Assembly (NCBI RefSeq): GCF_003633715.1
Contig: NZ_RBIE01000001.1
Span: forward strand, 547,833 to 581,330
DNA: 33,498 bases
DNA from: Thermovibrio guaymasensis
GTDB lineage: Bacteria > Aquificota > Aquificia > Desulfurobacteriales > Desulfurobacteriaceae
Direction: 5' to 3'
Positions 7,014 through 15,758 of the stretch are shown in pieces. The translations under genes and the position numbers were made by a program. The notes under the pieces were generated by a model. It was not told the DNA's origin. It did not search any database and worked only from the letters and a program-made list of their open reading frames with translations. Each line of letters begins with the position of its first letter. Within the stretch, counting starts at the first letter, position 1.

Positions 7014-8107
7014 TAGTGTTTCCTCCTCAGGTTTTTAAGAAGGTCAAGACCTACGATTGTAACTGCAAAGAGAAGAGTTCCAGTGGTTAACCAGAACATG
7101 AATTCTTCAACAATCTTTACAATCTTCTGTCCTAGTGAATCTGGAATTGGGTGCATGTGAACCCACTTAGTCGTTGCCATGTTCTTCATATCTTTTGCTG
7201 GAACGAGTGGATGACACTCGGTTGAGCGACCGCAAGTTAACTCAATGTTCTTCTCGTTAATTGAGGAGCGAGGGTCTTCCTTGTGGAATATATCGTGGAA
7301 GTTTCCGTCCTTATTCGTATGACAGTCTAAACAGTCTGCTGCTCTTGTGTCGTTCCTATCCAGGTAAAGCATCTTTGAGTGCATTGTGACTTTGTATGAC
7401 TCAACAGCCGTTAAGACGTGTTCCTTGGCAAACTCATCGTGGATACCTTCTATTTCAAGTGCTTTTTCCATCTTCTTCTCATCTTCGTGACAGGAGGCAC
7501 AGAGTTCAACTATCTCCCAGCCGTCCCTCCTTGTTTTAATGAACTTGTGGGTAAAGCCGTTTTTAATTACCGGAATAGGTTCCCTGCTTGCAACGTGGGA
7601 GAGCCTATCCTTGGTCCAATCTTTATTTTCGTGACATATAGAACACCTGTTGAGGCTCATCTTCATTGATTCAAGCTTTGTTACGTCAATTAACAGGTCG
7701 TTTGTATGGCAGTAACTACAGTAGGGGTAGATATCCGGGGCCTTTTGGTAGTTCTTACCGTGAACGCTCTCTTTCCACGTTTCAAAGACACTTTTGTGTG
7801 AAAAGGGTTTTTTCGTTGAAGGATCAACTACGTGACACTTATTTGCACAGTTTACGGCAGCGTTTTCGGGCTTGTGAGGGTACTGTTCAATTTTGTCGTG
7901 ACACTCGGTACACCCAACGTTCCTGTGAATTGAATGGGCATAGAGGGCATCTGAAATGCTACAGTCCTTTACTTTGTTTTCCTCGGTTACGACCGATAGA
8001 CCTTTAAGTCTGTGGCATACGAGACATCCATCGTCGGGAATTCCGGCTCCTACGGCCGCTCCAGTTATAGCTATAGCCCCGCTCAATCCTAAAATCAAGG
8101 CTTTCAC
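7013..8107 (-). CDS. Membrane-anchored multihaem cytochrome c (6 CXXCH + CX3CH + CX5CH)
   Basis: A 364-residue protein with a signal peptide and a C-terminal transmembrane helix (about residues 325-347) followed by a short basic tail, so the haem domain faces the periplasm. Canonical CXXCH sites begin at C28, C66, C130, C155, C203 and C259. Two spaced variants are also visible: C87-A-N-K-C91-H92 (CX3CH) and C292-GRSTE-C298-H299 (CX5CH), suggesting eight haems. A WKESVHGKNY segment before the fourth site recalls octahaem-type cytochromes. The start is GTG at 8107 with GGGGGTAGAGA upstream. It is coupled to the b561 gene by a TAATG overlap. Likely role: relay between the quinol-active b subunit and soluble cytochromes, analogous to Cbc-type complexes of metal reducers. 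The analogy is inference. Confidence 0.88.
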   Translation of the reverse strand: MKALILGLSGAIAITGAAVGAGIPDDGCLVCHRLKGLSVVTEENKVKDCSISDALYAHSIHRNVGCTECHDKIEQYPHKPENAAVNCANKCHVVDPSTKKPFSHKSVFETWKESVHGKNYQKAPDIYPYCSYCHTNDLLIDVTKLESMKMSLNRCSICHENKDWTKDRLSHVASREPIPVIKNGFTHKFIKTRRDGWEIVELCASCHEDEKKMEKALEIEGIHDEFAKEHVLTAVESYKVTMHSKMLYLDRNDTRAADCLDCHTNKDGNFHDIFHKEDPRSSINEKNIELTCGRSTECHPLVPAKDMKNMATTKWVHMHPIPDSLGQKIVKIVEEFMFWLTTGTLLFAVTIVGLDLLKNLRRKH

Positions 8108-8117
8108 TCTCTACCCC

Positions 8118-8987
8118 CTACTTTAGCGAGTTAATTGAGTGGCAAACTTGACAGAGTTTTCCACCTTTAAGCTGGTAGCTCATTAACTTTACGCCTTCTG
8201 TGTTTATTTTGAACCTGTTTAGTTCAAGTTCTAGTTTCCTTAGTTTATACTTAAGCTCCTCTTCCCCTACCTCTGTCCACTCCTTTGGTAACCCTTGGGC
8301 GGGAACTGCAATTTGAGGGTGGGGATTGTGGCAAGTTATACACTCAATTCTCCCTTTAACTAGGATGATTTTAGGCTTCCTGCTCTTAAGCTCTTTTTCA
8401 TCTATCTTTGGTTTAAGCTGTTCCATTTCCTCAATTTCAACTAACTGGGCCTTTCCCTTTACCAGCTCTTTAACCTTTTCTGGTTTTGCAAGTAGGTGTT
8501 CAGGAGCTCCAACGTGAGGCGTCTTTGTGTGGCAACCTACGCATGCCTTATAAGCTTCAAGTTTAGCCCCAACTCCATGGCAGTAGATACAGGCCTTTCT
8601 CTTTTCCTGCCACTTAGCGTTTGACCCTATCGTTTTGTGAGGGTTAAACTTCCTGTAGCACTCCTCGTTGTGGCACTGGAAGCAAAAGTCAAACCTCTCC
8701 CTCAAAGGCCTATTGGCTCTGAGGAATTTTTCACTTTTCCCATTCATATCGTGGCAGGTTGTGCAGGTTAATTTCCCTCCATTCAGCGGAAAGCTTGGAG
8801 GAACTTTTATACACTCCGTTTCCCTTACTTTACACTCTGTTGGATGAACTATTGGGCACCCTTGTGTGTGGCATTTAGTGCAGAATTTTGGGTCTGTTCC
8901 AGAGTAGCCAACTCCTCCACACTCCTTGGAGTGGGCATTTCCTACCAGTCCTGTTAGTAAAAGTAGAGCAATCAATCCCTTTCTCAT
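8118..8987 (-). CDS. Secreted heptahaem c-type cytochrome
   Basis: A 289-residue protein with signal peptide MRKGLIALLLLTGLVGNAHS and seven CXXCH sites (CTKCH, CTTCH, CFQCH, CIYCH, CVGCH, CITCH, CQVCH). A haem-free, Lys/Glu-rich segment of about 70 residues separates sites five and six, so it may form a two-lobed protein. The frame is open for 18 more codons upstream, but the ATG at 8987 overlaps the previous gene's stop as ATGA and begins the signal peptide, so it is the better start. Extra cysteines near the N-terminus (ECGGVGYSG, TECKVRETEC) are not in CXXCH form and might form disulfides. It lies between the haem lipoprotein and the membrane-anchored cytochrome, fitting a periplasmic shuttle. 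Family not named. Confidence 0.87.
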   Translation of the reverse strand: MRKGLIALLLLTGLVGNAHSKECGGVGYSGTDPKFCTKCHTQGCPIVHPTECKVRETECIKVPPSFPLNGGKLTCTTCHDMNGKSEKFLRANRPLRERFDFCFQCHNEECYRKFNPHKTIGSNAKWQEKRKACIYCHGVGAKLEAYKACVGCHTKTPHVGAPEHLLAKPEKVKELVKGKAQLVEIEEMEQLKPKIDEKELKSRKPKIILVKGRIECITCHNPHPQIAVPAQGLPKEWTEVGEEELKYKLRKLELELNRFKINTEGVKLMSYQLKGGKLCQVCHSINSLK

Positions 8988-9583
8988 TTTGTCCAGTTCC
9001 CCTTTGTATGGCATTCCATACAAAATGTTGGCCTGTGGCATCTACTACACTTTGCAGGGTCTGCAGCTGCCTCTATGCTGTGGGTGTACTCGTAGTTCCT
9101 CGGGTGGACCATATGTTGAACAGTGTCCCTTCTTGCATGGCAGTCTATACAGAACTTCTGCCTGTGACATTCGTCACACTTTTCAGCTTTTGCTTCATAG
9201 GCGAATTTGTGGGTTTTGAGCCAATCTCCGGTTTTGTGATCTGCCGGCTCAATTTCTTTCATGTTAAAGTGGCACAGGTAACATTTTGTTGGTGCATTTG
9301 GAGCGGGAGATTTTCCGGGATTGTTGTGGCAGTAATGACACGTAACCTTTGAGGGCATTATCACTTTTTTTGAGCCTTTTTCGGCCGCTTCTATATCTGC
9401 CCAGCTCATTTCAACGTTCATTTTGTGGCAAGGGATACAGCCGTTCTTATCTATAAAGGACTTGTGGTCCTTATGGTGGAACCTAGCTGTAGCTCCGAGC
9501 TCCTTCTTGTAGTCAACTTTTCCCTCGTTTACGCAGGAGGAAACCGTTAAAGCTATTGCAATAAGGAGTAGTTCCTTCCTCAT
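8984..9583 (-). CDS. Heptahaem cytochrome c lipoprotein
   Basis: A 199-residue protein with a lipoprotein signal ending LTVSSC, where C17 would be the acylated residue. Seven CXXCH sites follow: CIPCH, CHYCH, CYLCH, CDECH, CIDCH, CSRCH and CMECH. The last four come in two close pairs (CDECHRQKFCIDCH and CSRCHRPTFCMECH), an internal duplication visible by eye. Free histidines (HHKDH, ADHKTGDW, THKF, THSIE) can serve as distal ligands. The gene starts by ATGA overlap with the beta-barrel gene and ends by ATGA overlap with the next cytochrome. A lipid-anchored multihaem protein encoded directly after an outer-membrane barrel fits a porin-cytochrome conduit. Whether it sits inside or outside the barrel cannot be told from sequence. 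Confidence 0.9.
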   Translation of the reverse strand: MRKELLLIAIALTVSSCVNEGKVDYKKELGATARFHHKDHKSFIDKNGCIPCHKMNVEMSWADIEAAEKGSKKVIMPSKVTCHYCHNNPGKSPAPNAPTKCYLCHFNMKEIEPADHKTGDWLKTHKFAYEAKAEKCDECHRQKFCIDCHARRDTVQHMVHPRNYEYTHSIEAAADPAKCSRCHRPTFCMECHTKGNWTK

Positions 9584-10842
9584 TTCTTATCCTCTACCCT
9601 TTTTTCCTCTCCGCCCCAGAAGAGGAGGTTGTACCTTAAAATTAGCCTTAAGTCCCTGTCAAAGTCCTCGTTTTTCCTGTAGTCAATACCGAATTCAAAG
9701 TTTGAGAATTCCGTTGCTTGATAGGTTCCCTTTAGGTAGTAGGAGTTTGCCCACTGCTTCCCGTAGGTGACTTTGTCGTAGCGGGCTATGTCAACCCTTC
9801 CTGAAAGGGAGAGCTTCTCGCAGAGGTACTTTGTAAACCCAAGCTCAACTCCCCTTAAGATTCCTATCCAGCTGTTTTGATAGAGGAAAGCTCCGTAGGT
9901 CCTGAGGCCTTCAGAGAACCATGTATCCCTTATAGCTCCAACTTTAATAAGGTGGCCGTTGTCCTTGCCGTTTTTCTGAATGTCGGTTCCTGTGTATGAA
10001 CCAAACAGTGACCAGACTTTGTTAAGTTCGTAGTAGGTGCTCTGGGTAAAGCGGAGCTCCCTACCTTGAGAGGAGAAGTTTGAGAATATCGGGTCTTCAA
10101 TCCTTCCGGCGTAGTAGTAGGAACCGTCGTAGTACTCAACCTCTGTTGTTAACCTTAACTTCCTGTTTGGAAAGTAGTTAAAACCTAGGTTTCCATTCAG
10201 GAACTCCCCGTGGGCTAAGTCAAACTCAAGCCTGCTGAACTGTACCAGCTTCTTTGTTAGGTAGGAGTAGTTTCCAATTGAAATGGCGGTCTTTTTAACT
10301 TTCCCGTCGTCCCTTAAGTGTTCAAACCCAAAGAAGTAGTTTTTATATTCAAACTTAATACCGGTTAGGAAGTCGTCTCCGCTCTTAACTCCCGGCTCAA
10401 ACCACCTCGGTTTGCCGATGTAGAAGACGTATTTAAAGTCTTTGTTCAACCTGTAGGAGTACTTAATTGAATCTGCTATGTAGGTTTCAAAACCTTCGGA
10501 TATGAACTGACGACCTATTGAAAGGAGAGAGTTCCTGTCCTTCTTCAGGGGAACGTCAACGTACACCTGGTAAAGGTCTACGTCCCAGTCATTTCCGTAC
10601 CCTAAGTCTTTCCATAGCTTTCCGTAGAAGTGAAGTTCACTGTTGCCCTTTAAGTCCCTTATGTCAAGCTTTAGGTAGTTATCAAAGGGGATAGAATCCT
10701 TATCGTAAACGTCCTGGCGAAACTCTATCTGAGTTTTTACCTCTCCCTCGTATCCAGGTAGTTTAAGTGCGGCCAGCGAACCGCTGGTTGAGAGGAGTCC
10801 TATTCCCAGTCCCAGAGCTAAGGTTCTCTTTCCTATCCCCAC
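9580..10842 (-). CDS. Outer-membrane beta-barrel (porin-like) protein, first gene of the cytochrome operon
   Basis: A 420-residue protein with a signal peptide (MGIGKRTLALGLGIGLLSTSGSLAA) followed by alternating hydrophobic and polar residues typical of transmembrane beta strands, rich in Tyr and Phe, ending in a strand RLILRYNLLFWGG and a charged tail. Residues such as FRQDVYDKD and SIGRQFISEGFETYIADSIKYSY recall porin-like barrels. The size suggests roughly 16-18 strands, smaller than MtrB-type 26-28-strand barrels. The start is GTG at 10842 with AGAGGG about seven bases upstream; no ATG is nearby. It is the first gene after the promoter and is coupled to the haem lipoprotein by ATGA. It is probably the sheath that lets the lipoprotein or other cytochromes pass electrons across the outer membrane. 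No CXXCH is present. Confidence 0.82.
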   Translation of the reverse strand: MGIGKRTLALGLGIGLLSTSGSLAALKLPGYEGEVKTQIEFRQDVYDKDSIPFDNYLKLDIRDLKGNSELHFYGKLWKDLGYGNDWDVDLYQVYVDVPLKKDRNSLLSIGRQFISEGFETYIADSIKYSYRLNKDFKYVFYIGKPRWFEPGVKSGDDFLTGIKFEYKNYFFGFEHLRDDGKVKKTAISIGNYSYLTKKLVQFSRLEFDLAHGEFLNGNLGFNYFPNRKLRLTTEVEYYDGSYYYAGRIEDPIFSNFSSQGRELRFTQSTYYELNKVWSLFGSYTGTDIQKNGKDNGHLIKVGAIRDTWFSEGLRTYGAFLYQNSWIGILRGVELGFTKYLCEKLSLSGRVDIARYDKVTYGKQWANSYYLKGTYQATEFSNFEFGIDYRKNEDFDRDLRLILRYNLLFWGGEEKRVEDKK

Positions 10843-10875
10843 GTTTAACCCTCTCTGTTAGAGCTGTACCTTCGG

Positions 10876-10905
10876 ATATTACAAAAAAACTTAATTCCAT
10901 GTCAA
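10876..10905 (-). promoter_or_regulatory. Sigma-70-like promoter of the cytochrome operon
   Basis: On the minus strand a perfect TTGACA (-35, 10900-10905) is separated by 18 bases from TAATAT (-10, 10876-10881), about 34 bases before the GTG of the beta-barrel gene. The spacer contains a T-tract. This is the clearest promoter in the window and supports independent transcription of the cytochrome genes from the molybdenum operon upstream. No inverted-repeat operator is obvious. Confidence 0.65.
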
Positions 10906-10906
10906 G

Positions 10907-10944
10907 CTTTTAAAAAAATAAAAATCGCTTTATCAAAGAGATTT
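10907..10944 (-). terminator. Probable rho-independent terminator of the mod-moe operon
   Basis: Reading the minus strand, AAATC-T-CTTT-GAT-AAAG-C-GATTT forms an imperfect hairpin (10922-10944) followed directly by TTATTTTTTT (10907-10921). It lies 25 bases after the moeA stop and just before the cytochrome promoter. The stem is A+T-rich and weak, especially for a thermophile, so termination may be partial and read-through into the cytochrome operon is possible. Confidence 0.5.
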
Positions 10945-10968
10945 ATCCTATATTGAATATCTATTTCC

Positions 10969-12177
10969 TTAGAAAGGGTTGTTGAAGAGGAGGACTTCAA
11001 CTGTTTCACCTTTTTCAACGTTTCCCCTCTCTCTGCCGATTACTGCAAGTCCCTGGCATTTTACCACTGTTAGAAAGTTGCTGGTTTGTTGGTTACTCTC
11101 GGGGTAAACTTTTAGGACTCCTTCCTCAGATGAGAGTTTAACTCTTATGAAATCAACCCTTCCCTTCCTTGATTTTAACTTATCTCCGGCTACTGCCGTA
11201 ACGTACTTGTTCTGAAATTCCTTAATTCCCATAGCTTTCTTAACTGCCGGTACTAAAAACTCAAGGGCGTTGACTAAACAGGCAGCCGGGTAACCTGGAA
11301 GGCCGAAGAAGAGTTTATCCTCCCTCACTCCAAAAGTTAGGGGTCTTCCCGGCCTGATGTCCGTCTGTGTAAAGAGGATTTCTACTCCAAGTTCTCTTAT
11401 AACTTCCCTTACGAGGTCATACTTTCCCTTAGAGATTCCCCCTGTAGTAACGGTAAAGTCGCAGGTTGAGAGGGACTGGGCTATGAGCTCTTTTAGCTCT
11501 TCAACGTTATCCTTTCCCTTTCCAACGTATACGACTTCTGCTCCTAAAGACTCAAGGAGGCCTTTCAAGGTGTAAAAGTTGGTATTCCTTACGGCTCCTT
11601 TTCTAAAAGGTTCTTCAGGTTCAAGTACTTCTGTTCCTGTCGTTACTATTCCTACTTTTACTCTCTGAAATACTTTTATTCTGTAAACTCCAAGGTGGGC
11701 AAGGAGGCCTACTTTCCGGTAGTCTAAGAGCTCTCCTCTCTTAATTACCCTTTCTCCCTTCCTTATTTCGCTTCCTCTAAAGTTTACGAGGTTACCCTCT
11801 TCAACCGGAAAGTCGATTACTAATTCATCTCCCTCAACCTTGACGTCCTCAATTCTGACGGCAGCGTTACTCCCTTCGGGGATGACTCCCCCGGTCATAA
11901 CGAATGCAGCTTCTCCACGTTTAAGGGAAAACTTCTTTTGGCTTCCTGCCGGAATTTCACCTACTACCTTTAACCTTGCAGGGAGTTCTGTTAGTAAAGC
12001 TGTATTAAAGGCAAAACCATCTATTGCAGACTTATCCTGGTCGGGGATATCAACCGGAGATACTACGTCCTGGGCTATTACTCTACCGTAGGCTTCGTCA
12101 AGGACTTTAGTTTCAGTTCCAGTAACTTTTACCCTTCCGTTTATTATCCCTTTTGCTTCCTCTCTCTTTACCTTCAC
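10969..12177 (-). CDS. moeA: Molybdopterin molybdotransferase MoeA
   Basis: A protein of about 402 residues catalysing molybdate insertion into adenylylated molybdopterin, the last step of basal molybdenum-cofactor synthesis. Family features in order: the N-terminal DEAYGRVIAQDVVSPVDIPDQDKSAIDGFA block, the MTGGVIPEGSNAAVRIED segment, and the MoCF-type domain with GIVTTGTEVLEP, VTTGGISKGKYD and GRPLTFG...FFGLPGYPAAC. A longer frame starts at TTG (12189), but GGAGG is five bases before the GTG at 12177, making that the likelier start. It ends the mod-moe operon. A second MoeA-like gene lies immediately upstream, so the two may have divided roles (molybdenum and tungsten, or insertion and sensing); this is inference. 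Confidence 0.93.
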   Translation of the reverse strand: MKVKREEAKGIINGRVKVTGTETKVLDEAYGRVIAQDVVSPVDIPDQDKSAIDGFAFNTALLTELPARLKVVGEIPAGSQKKFSLKRGEAAFVMTGGVIPEGSNAAVRIEDVKVEGDELVIDFPVEEGNLVNFRGSEIRKGERVIKRGELLDYRKVGLLAHLGVYRIKVFQRVKVGIVTTGTEVLEPEEPFRKGAVRNTNFYTLKGLLESLGAEVVYVGKGKDNVEELKELIAQSLSTCDFTVTTGGISKGKYDLVREVIRELGVEILFTQTDIRPGRPLTFGVREDKLFFGLPGYPAACLVNALEFLVPAVKKAMGIKEFQNKYVTAVAGDKLKSRKGRVDFIRVKLSSEEGVLKVYPESNQQTSNFLTVVKCQGLAVIGRERGNVEKGETVEVLLFNNPF

Positions 12178-12189
12178 TTTCTCCTCCAA

Positions 12190-13212
12190 CTATGGCCTTC
12201 CAAATGGACATATTGGGAAAACGCAGACTGGACAGCTGTGACAGAGCCCTCCGTGTCCCTTAGAAGCGACTTCTTCCTTCGTTATGACGTCTCCTACCAG
12301 GAGCCTTGGGAGCCAGATGTCAAAGGATGTTGCTTTGAAGAAGAGGGCTGCTGCCGGGACTGCAACTATAGGTTTTCCTTTTATCCACCCCAATGTAAGC
12401 ATATTTCCAGGCTGGATAGGATTACCCCTTATGAAGTTCTCCGCTCCTGCTTTCTTTATGGCCCTGTAGGTAACGTCATCGGGGTCAACCGACGTTCCGC
12501 CTGTAAGGACCACAATGTCGTACTTCTTGCTGAATTCCTCTATCTTTTCCCTTATTTTCTCCTCATCGTCTGGAAGAATTACTTTCTCTGCGACTTCACA
12601 CTTGAAGAACTCCAGTTTAGGTCTAAGTTTTTCGTAAAACTTATCCTTGATTCTTCCATAGTAAACTTCATTTCCGGTTATTATCATTCCTGCTCTTTTT
12701 TGTGTAAAAGGAATAACCCTAATTATCCCGTCCTTTGCAATTTCTACTGCCTTCTCTATCTGTTCCTTTGGAGCTGTGAGCGAGATAATCCTTACTGCAG
12801 CGACTTTCTGACCGGGTTTGACCCACATGTTTGTGTGGATAGTTGGACACGAAGGCTCACCTACCATGTTGAACTTTAGTAGTTTTTCAGTATCTACCTT
12901 TACGACTCCAAAGACCTTTGAGTAAATGACTATCTTCCCTTCCTTAGGCTCTTCATCCCGATAGAGGTTCTCTCCCATAAGTGCATCGGCAAGGACTTTT
13001 GCAGCTTCGTCTTCGTGTACTTCATCTTCCCCAAGCTCTAAGACGTAAACGTACTCCTTTCCGAGGTTCTTAAGCTTCTCAACGTCTTCTTCCCTTATTA
13101 TGTGTCCCTTCTTAAAGGCCCTTCCTTTAATCCCTTTTTCTGGGTTAACTTCTGTGATGTCGTGGACTAAAACCATTCCAATGGCGTCTTCAACCTTAAC
13201 TTTCCTCTTCAT
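12190..13212 (-). CDS. MoeA/MogA-like molybdopterin-binding protein with Cys-rich C-terminus
   Basis: A 340-residue protein with a central molybdopterin-binding (MoCF-like) fold: [38 protein letters not shown] and [27 protein letters not shown]. The N-terminus ([16 protein letters not shown]...[17 protein letters not shown]) resembles the SAF-like opening of this COG0303-related group. The tail [19 protein letters not shown] has four cysteines spaced CxxCxxC and C, typical of this subgroup and suitable for metal or Fe-S binding. It overlaps modC by 17 bases and precedes moeA by 12. It probably binds molybdopterin or its adenylate alongside MoeA, but its exact reaction is not established. It is not a canonical MoeA because the MoeA domain order is incomplete. 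Confidence 0.85.
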   Translation of the reverse strand: MKRKVKVEDAIGMVLVHDITEVNPEKGIKGRAFKKGHIIREEDVEKLKNLGKEYVYVLELGEDEVHEDEAAKVLADALMGENLYRDEEPKEGKIVIYSKVFGVVKVDTEKLLKFNMVGEPSCPTIHTNMWVKPGQKVAAVRIISLTAPKEQIEKAVEIAKDGIIRVIPFTQKRAGMIITGNEVYYGRIKDKFYEKLRPKLEFFKCEVAEKVILPDDEEKIREKIEEFSKKYDIVVLTGGTSVDPDDVTYRAIKKAGAENFIRGNPIQPGNMLTLGWIKGKPIVAVPAAALFFKATSFDIWLPRLLVGDVITKEEVASKGHGGLCHSCPVCVFPICPFGRP

Positions 13213-14251
13213 TCTTCCTCCCTATTACTGGTAAGTGATGGGCTGAAAGGTAGAAAGTACTTTCCCTTCCTTCCTGAAGTAGGAAATTTGGAGATAGGGA
13301 AGATGGGATGTGGAGCTCTACCTCTTTTCCCTCAAAGGTGGCGTAAACCCTGCTGATTTCCCTTCCCTTTTCAACCTTCTTAACGACCATTTCAACTCTG
13401 TTCGTTTCATCGGCAAGGGAGAGGGCGAGTGAGTTGGGAAGTATTGAGACGGACACTTTCTCCCCAACTTTAAAGTTCCCCTTTCTACACTTTAGAACTC
13501 TTCCTGAGGGGAGCTCTACAGCTGTAAACTTCCCAACTTCCTTTACTGTACCTTCAACGAAGCTCCTGTGGCCGAGTAGTTTTGCAGTTTCCACAGATTC
13601 TGGATTGAAGAAAACTTCGTTCGGTTCTCCTTCCTGAATGACCTTTCCGTTGTTCATAACAACTATCCACTCTGCTAGCTCAAAGAGCTCTTCAGGGTCG
13701 TGGGTTACCAAGATGGTAGGTATTCTGTAAATCTCTAATATCCCCTTTAGTTCCTTCCAGAGCTCCTCCTTTAAGTTCCTATCAAGGGCTGAGAAGGGTT
13801 CATCAAGGAGCAGGATTTCAGGTTGGCTTGCAAGGGCCCTTGCAAGGGCTACCCTCTGCTTCTGTCCACCGGAAATCTGTTTAGGGTACTTGTCCTTTAG
13901 GTTTTCTATCTTGAGGGTTTTTAGGAGTTCCTCAACCCTTCTTCTATCCTTTGCTCCGTAAGTGACGTTTTGGTGTACAGTCATGTGTGGGAAAAGAGCG
14001 TACTCTTGAAATAGGTAGCCAACCTTTCTTTCCTGGGGAGGGAGGTTGACTTCCCTTTCTGAGTCAAAGAGGAGCTTCCCGTTAACTTCAATCCTTCCAC
14101 TGTCAGGCTCTATTAAGCCTGCAACTGCTTGGAGGGTAAGGCTCTTTCCTGAGCCGGAAGGAGCGAAGAGGGCAGTTACCTGAGACTCAGATTTAAAGTT
14201 CACATCTAAGGAAAAGTTCTTAAATTCCTTCCTTACGGATACTTTCAGCAT
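13196..14251 (-). CDS. modC: Molybdate ABC transporter ATP-binding protein ModC
   Basis: A 351-residue ABC ATPase. Walker A is PSGSGKS (residues 31-37), the signature motif is ISGGQKQR, Walker B is [12 protein letters not shown], and the switch His lies in [10 protein letters not shown]-terminal TOBE/Mop-like region of about 100 residues (starting near [21 protein letters not shown]) fits ModC, where it binds oxyanion. It overlaps modD at its start (CCATGCTGA) and the molybdopterin-binding gene at its end. With ModB and ModA it forms a molybdate or tungstate importer. The N-terminal [10 protein letters not shown] is usual for ModC. Specificity between molybdate and tungstate cannot be decided from the ATPase. 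Confidence 0.93.
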   Translation of the reverse strand: MLKVSVRKEFKNFSLDVNFKSESQVTALFAPSGSGKSLTLQAVAGLIEPDSGRIEVNGKLLFDSEREVNLPPQERKVGYLFQEYALFPHMTVHQNVTYGAKDRRRVEELLKTLKIENLKDKYPKQISGGQKQRVALARALASQPEILLLDEPFSALDRNLKEELWKELKGILEIYRIPTILVTHDPEELFELAEWIVVMNNGKVIQEGEPNEVFFNPESVETAKLLGHRSFVEGTVKEVGKFTAVELPSGRVLKCRKGNFKVGEKVSVSILPNSLALSLADETNRVEMVVKKVEKGREISRVYATFEGKEVELHIPSSLSPNFLLQEGRESTFYLSAHHLPVIGRKNEEES

Positions 14252-15090
14252 GGCTCTATCTGTACCTTTATGTCTGCAGGTTTTCCAAAGTAAGCACAGG
14301 TTAAGACTATTATGTCAACCCCTGTAGAGGCGTAGGTTTTAATGTTACTCTCATTTATCCCTCCGGCGGCTGCTACTTTTGCAGAAGGGAAATTCCTTTC
14401 CTTAAACTCAACGACCTTTTTAACCTCTTCCGGTGAGAATTTATCAATCTGAACTACATCGGCGCCGGCCTTCAGCGCTAAAAAGGCTTCTTCAACTGAG
14501 TTAACTTCTACTGTGACCTTTTTCTCAGGAACTCTCTTCTTTAAAGAGGGTAATTTCTTTAAGAGCTCCTCCAATCCTCCCAGGAACTTTGAGTGTTGTT
14601 CAAAGATTAGGACAGTCTCAGATAGACCTAAACGGTGGGGGAGAGCTCCACCGGCCAGGATACCCTTTATACAGATTTTCTTTGAAAGGGGAAGAGTTTT
14701 CCTCGTTGTAACGATTTCTACGTCTGGATTTACGCTTTTAGCAAGGTTAACTAGGTTCCTTGTTCTCGTTGCTATTCCGGAGCCGTACTCAAGAAGGTTC
14801 TGAGTTACCTTCCATACTTTATGTATTGCTTCAGCTTTGCCTTTTGCTTTAAGGAACACTTCCTTGGGAGGCACTTGAGTTCCGCTGGAAGTGAATTTAA
14901 GGACCTTTAAGTTGAACCTGTCAAAAATCCTTTTACACTCCTCCGTTGCACAGACTACTATTTCGTGTCTTGCTGAAAAGCTTATAGTTCCCTCTTTATT
15001 TCCAATATCCAGTAAATAGGTTGTTAGGTCAAAGTAGGGAACGTCCTCTTCAATGAGTTTATCAATTTCACTTTCTGTAAAGGTTACCAT
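14245..15090 (-). CDS. modD: ModD-type, NadC-like phosphoribosyltransferase-fold protein
   Basis: A 281-residue protein of the quinolinate-phosphoribosyltransferase (NadC) superfamily in its ModD branch: opening [17 protein letters not shown], central [17 protein letters not shown] and [36 protein letters not shown], and C-terminal [16 protein letters not shown] and [23 protein letters not shown]. The ModD hallmark GGxxPHRxGLSExxLxF distinguishes it from true NadC. The gene overlaps modB by 7 bases and modC by 7. ModD is found in molybdate-transport operons but its reaction is unproven. If the genome lacks nadC, a role in NAD synthesis would be worth considering. Confidence 0.9.
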   Translation of the reverse strand: MVTFTESEIDKLIEEDVPYFDLTTYLLDIGNKEGTISFSARHEIVVCATEECKRIFDRFNLKVLKFTSSGTQVPPKEVFLKAKGKAEAIHKVWKVTQNLLEYGSGIATRTRNLVNLAKSVNPDVEIVTTRKTLPLSKKICIKGILAGGALPHRLGLSETVLIFEQHSKFLGGLEELLKKLPSLKKRVPEKKVTVEVNSVEEAFLALKAGADVVQIDKFSPEEVKKVVEFKERNFPSAKVAAAGGINESNIKTYASTGVDIIVLTCAYFGKPADIKVQIEPC

Positions 15091-15758
15091 CTCTTTCCCT
15101 CTTGGGAGAGCCTGTTAATTAGATAGATGATCACAATTGAGATCCCTGCTGAAACGGCAGTTAGGATATTTGCCCTCTCAAAGTCTCCTCCTGAAACAGC
15201 GCTGTATATTTCCAGGGGAATCGTGTTTGTTTTAAATGGGATATTACCTGCAAGCATCAAAGTTGCTCCAAACTCCCCTAAAGCCCTTGCAAAGGAAAGG
15301 ACAAGCCCAGCGATTATGCCACTTTTTGCTAAAGGTAAAACAACTTTAAAGAATGTGTAGAGTTCACTTTTACCCAGTGTATAGGAAACCTTTATTAAGT
15401 TTTCGTCAACAGATTCAATTGCGGCTTTGGAGCTCTTTACAAAGAGGGGGAAGCCGGCAACAAATGAGGCAACGACGGCTCCGTACCACGTGAAGACTAT
15501 TCCCGTATTAAAGAGCTTATATAGAACGGAACCTACGGGGCCGTTTCTCCCAAGAATTAGAAGGAGAAGGTATCCTGTTACTACCGGAGGGAATACTAGT
15601 GGAAGGGTTATAAGTGTGTCAACTAGGTTTTTTAAAGGAAAGTCCTTCTTTGCAAGGGCGTAGGAAAGTGGAAGTCCGAGTATAAAAATCATCATAACTG
15701 ATACGGTAGCAACCTTAAGTGAGAGTTTAATTGAAAAGAGAGCTTGCGGGTCTAGCAT
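15084..15758 (-). CDS. modB: Molybdate ABC transporter permease ModB
   Basis: A 224-residue inner-membrane protein with five to six hydrophobic helices. The ABC permease EAA-loop is present as [16 protein letters not shown] (about residues 160-175), the form specific to ModB/CysTW-type permeases. Other family features are [15 protein letters not shown] and the C-terminal [16 protein letters not shown]. The ATG directly follows the modA stop (TAGATG), so the two genes are translationally coupled, with the ribosome site inside the end of modA (GGGAGC). Length equals the usual family size. Confidence 0.94.
   Translation of the reverse strand: MLDPQALFSIKLSLKVATVSVMMIFILGLPLSYALAKKDFPLKNLVDTLITLPLVFPPVVTGYLLLLILGRNGPVGSVLYKLFNTGIVFTWYGAVVASFVAGFPLFVKSSKAAIESVDENLIKVSYTLGKSELYTFFKVVLPLAKSGIIAGLVLSFARALGEFGATLMLAGNIPFKTNTIPLEIYSAVSGGDFERANILTAVSAGISIVIIYLINRLSQEGKRW

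Noticed and set aside
9580-10842. Beta-barrel considered as an MtrB/PioB homologue
   Set aside because: At 420 residues it is too short for the 26-28-strand MtrB barrel and lacks its N-terminal CxxC motif; kept as a generic porin-like barrel.
12238-12879. 213-residue plus-strand open frame opposite the molybdopterin-binding protein gene
   Set aside because: Lies entirely antisense to a well-supported gene; composition (many Cys, Tyr and Phe) is typical of a shadow frame.
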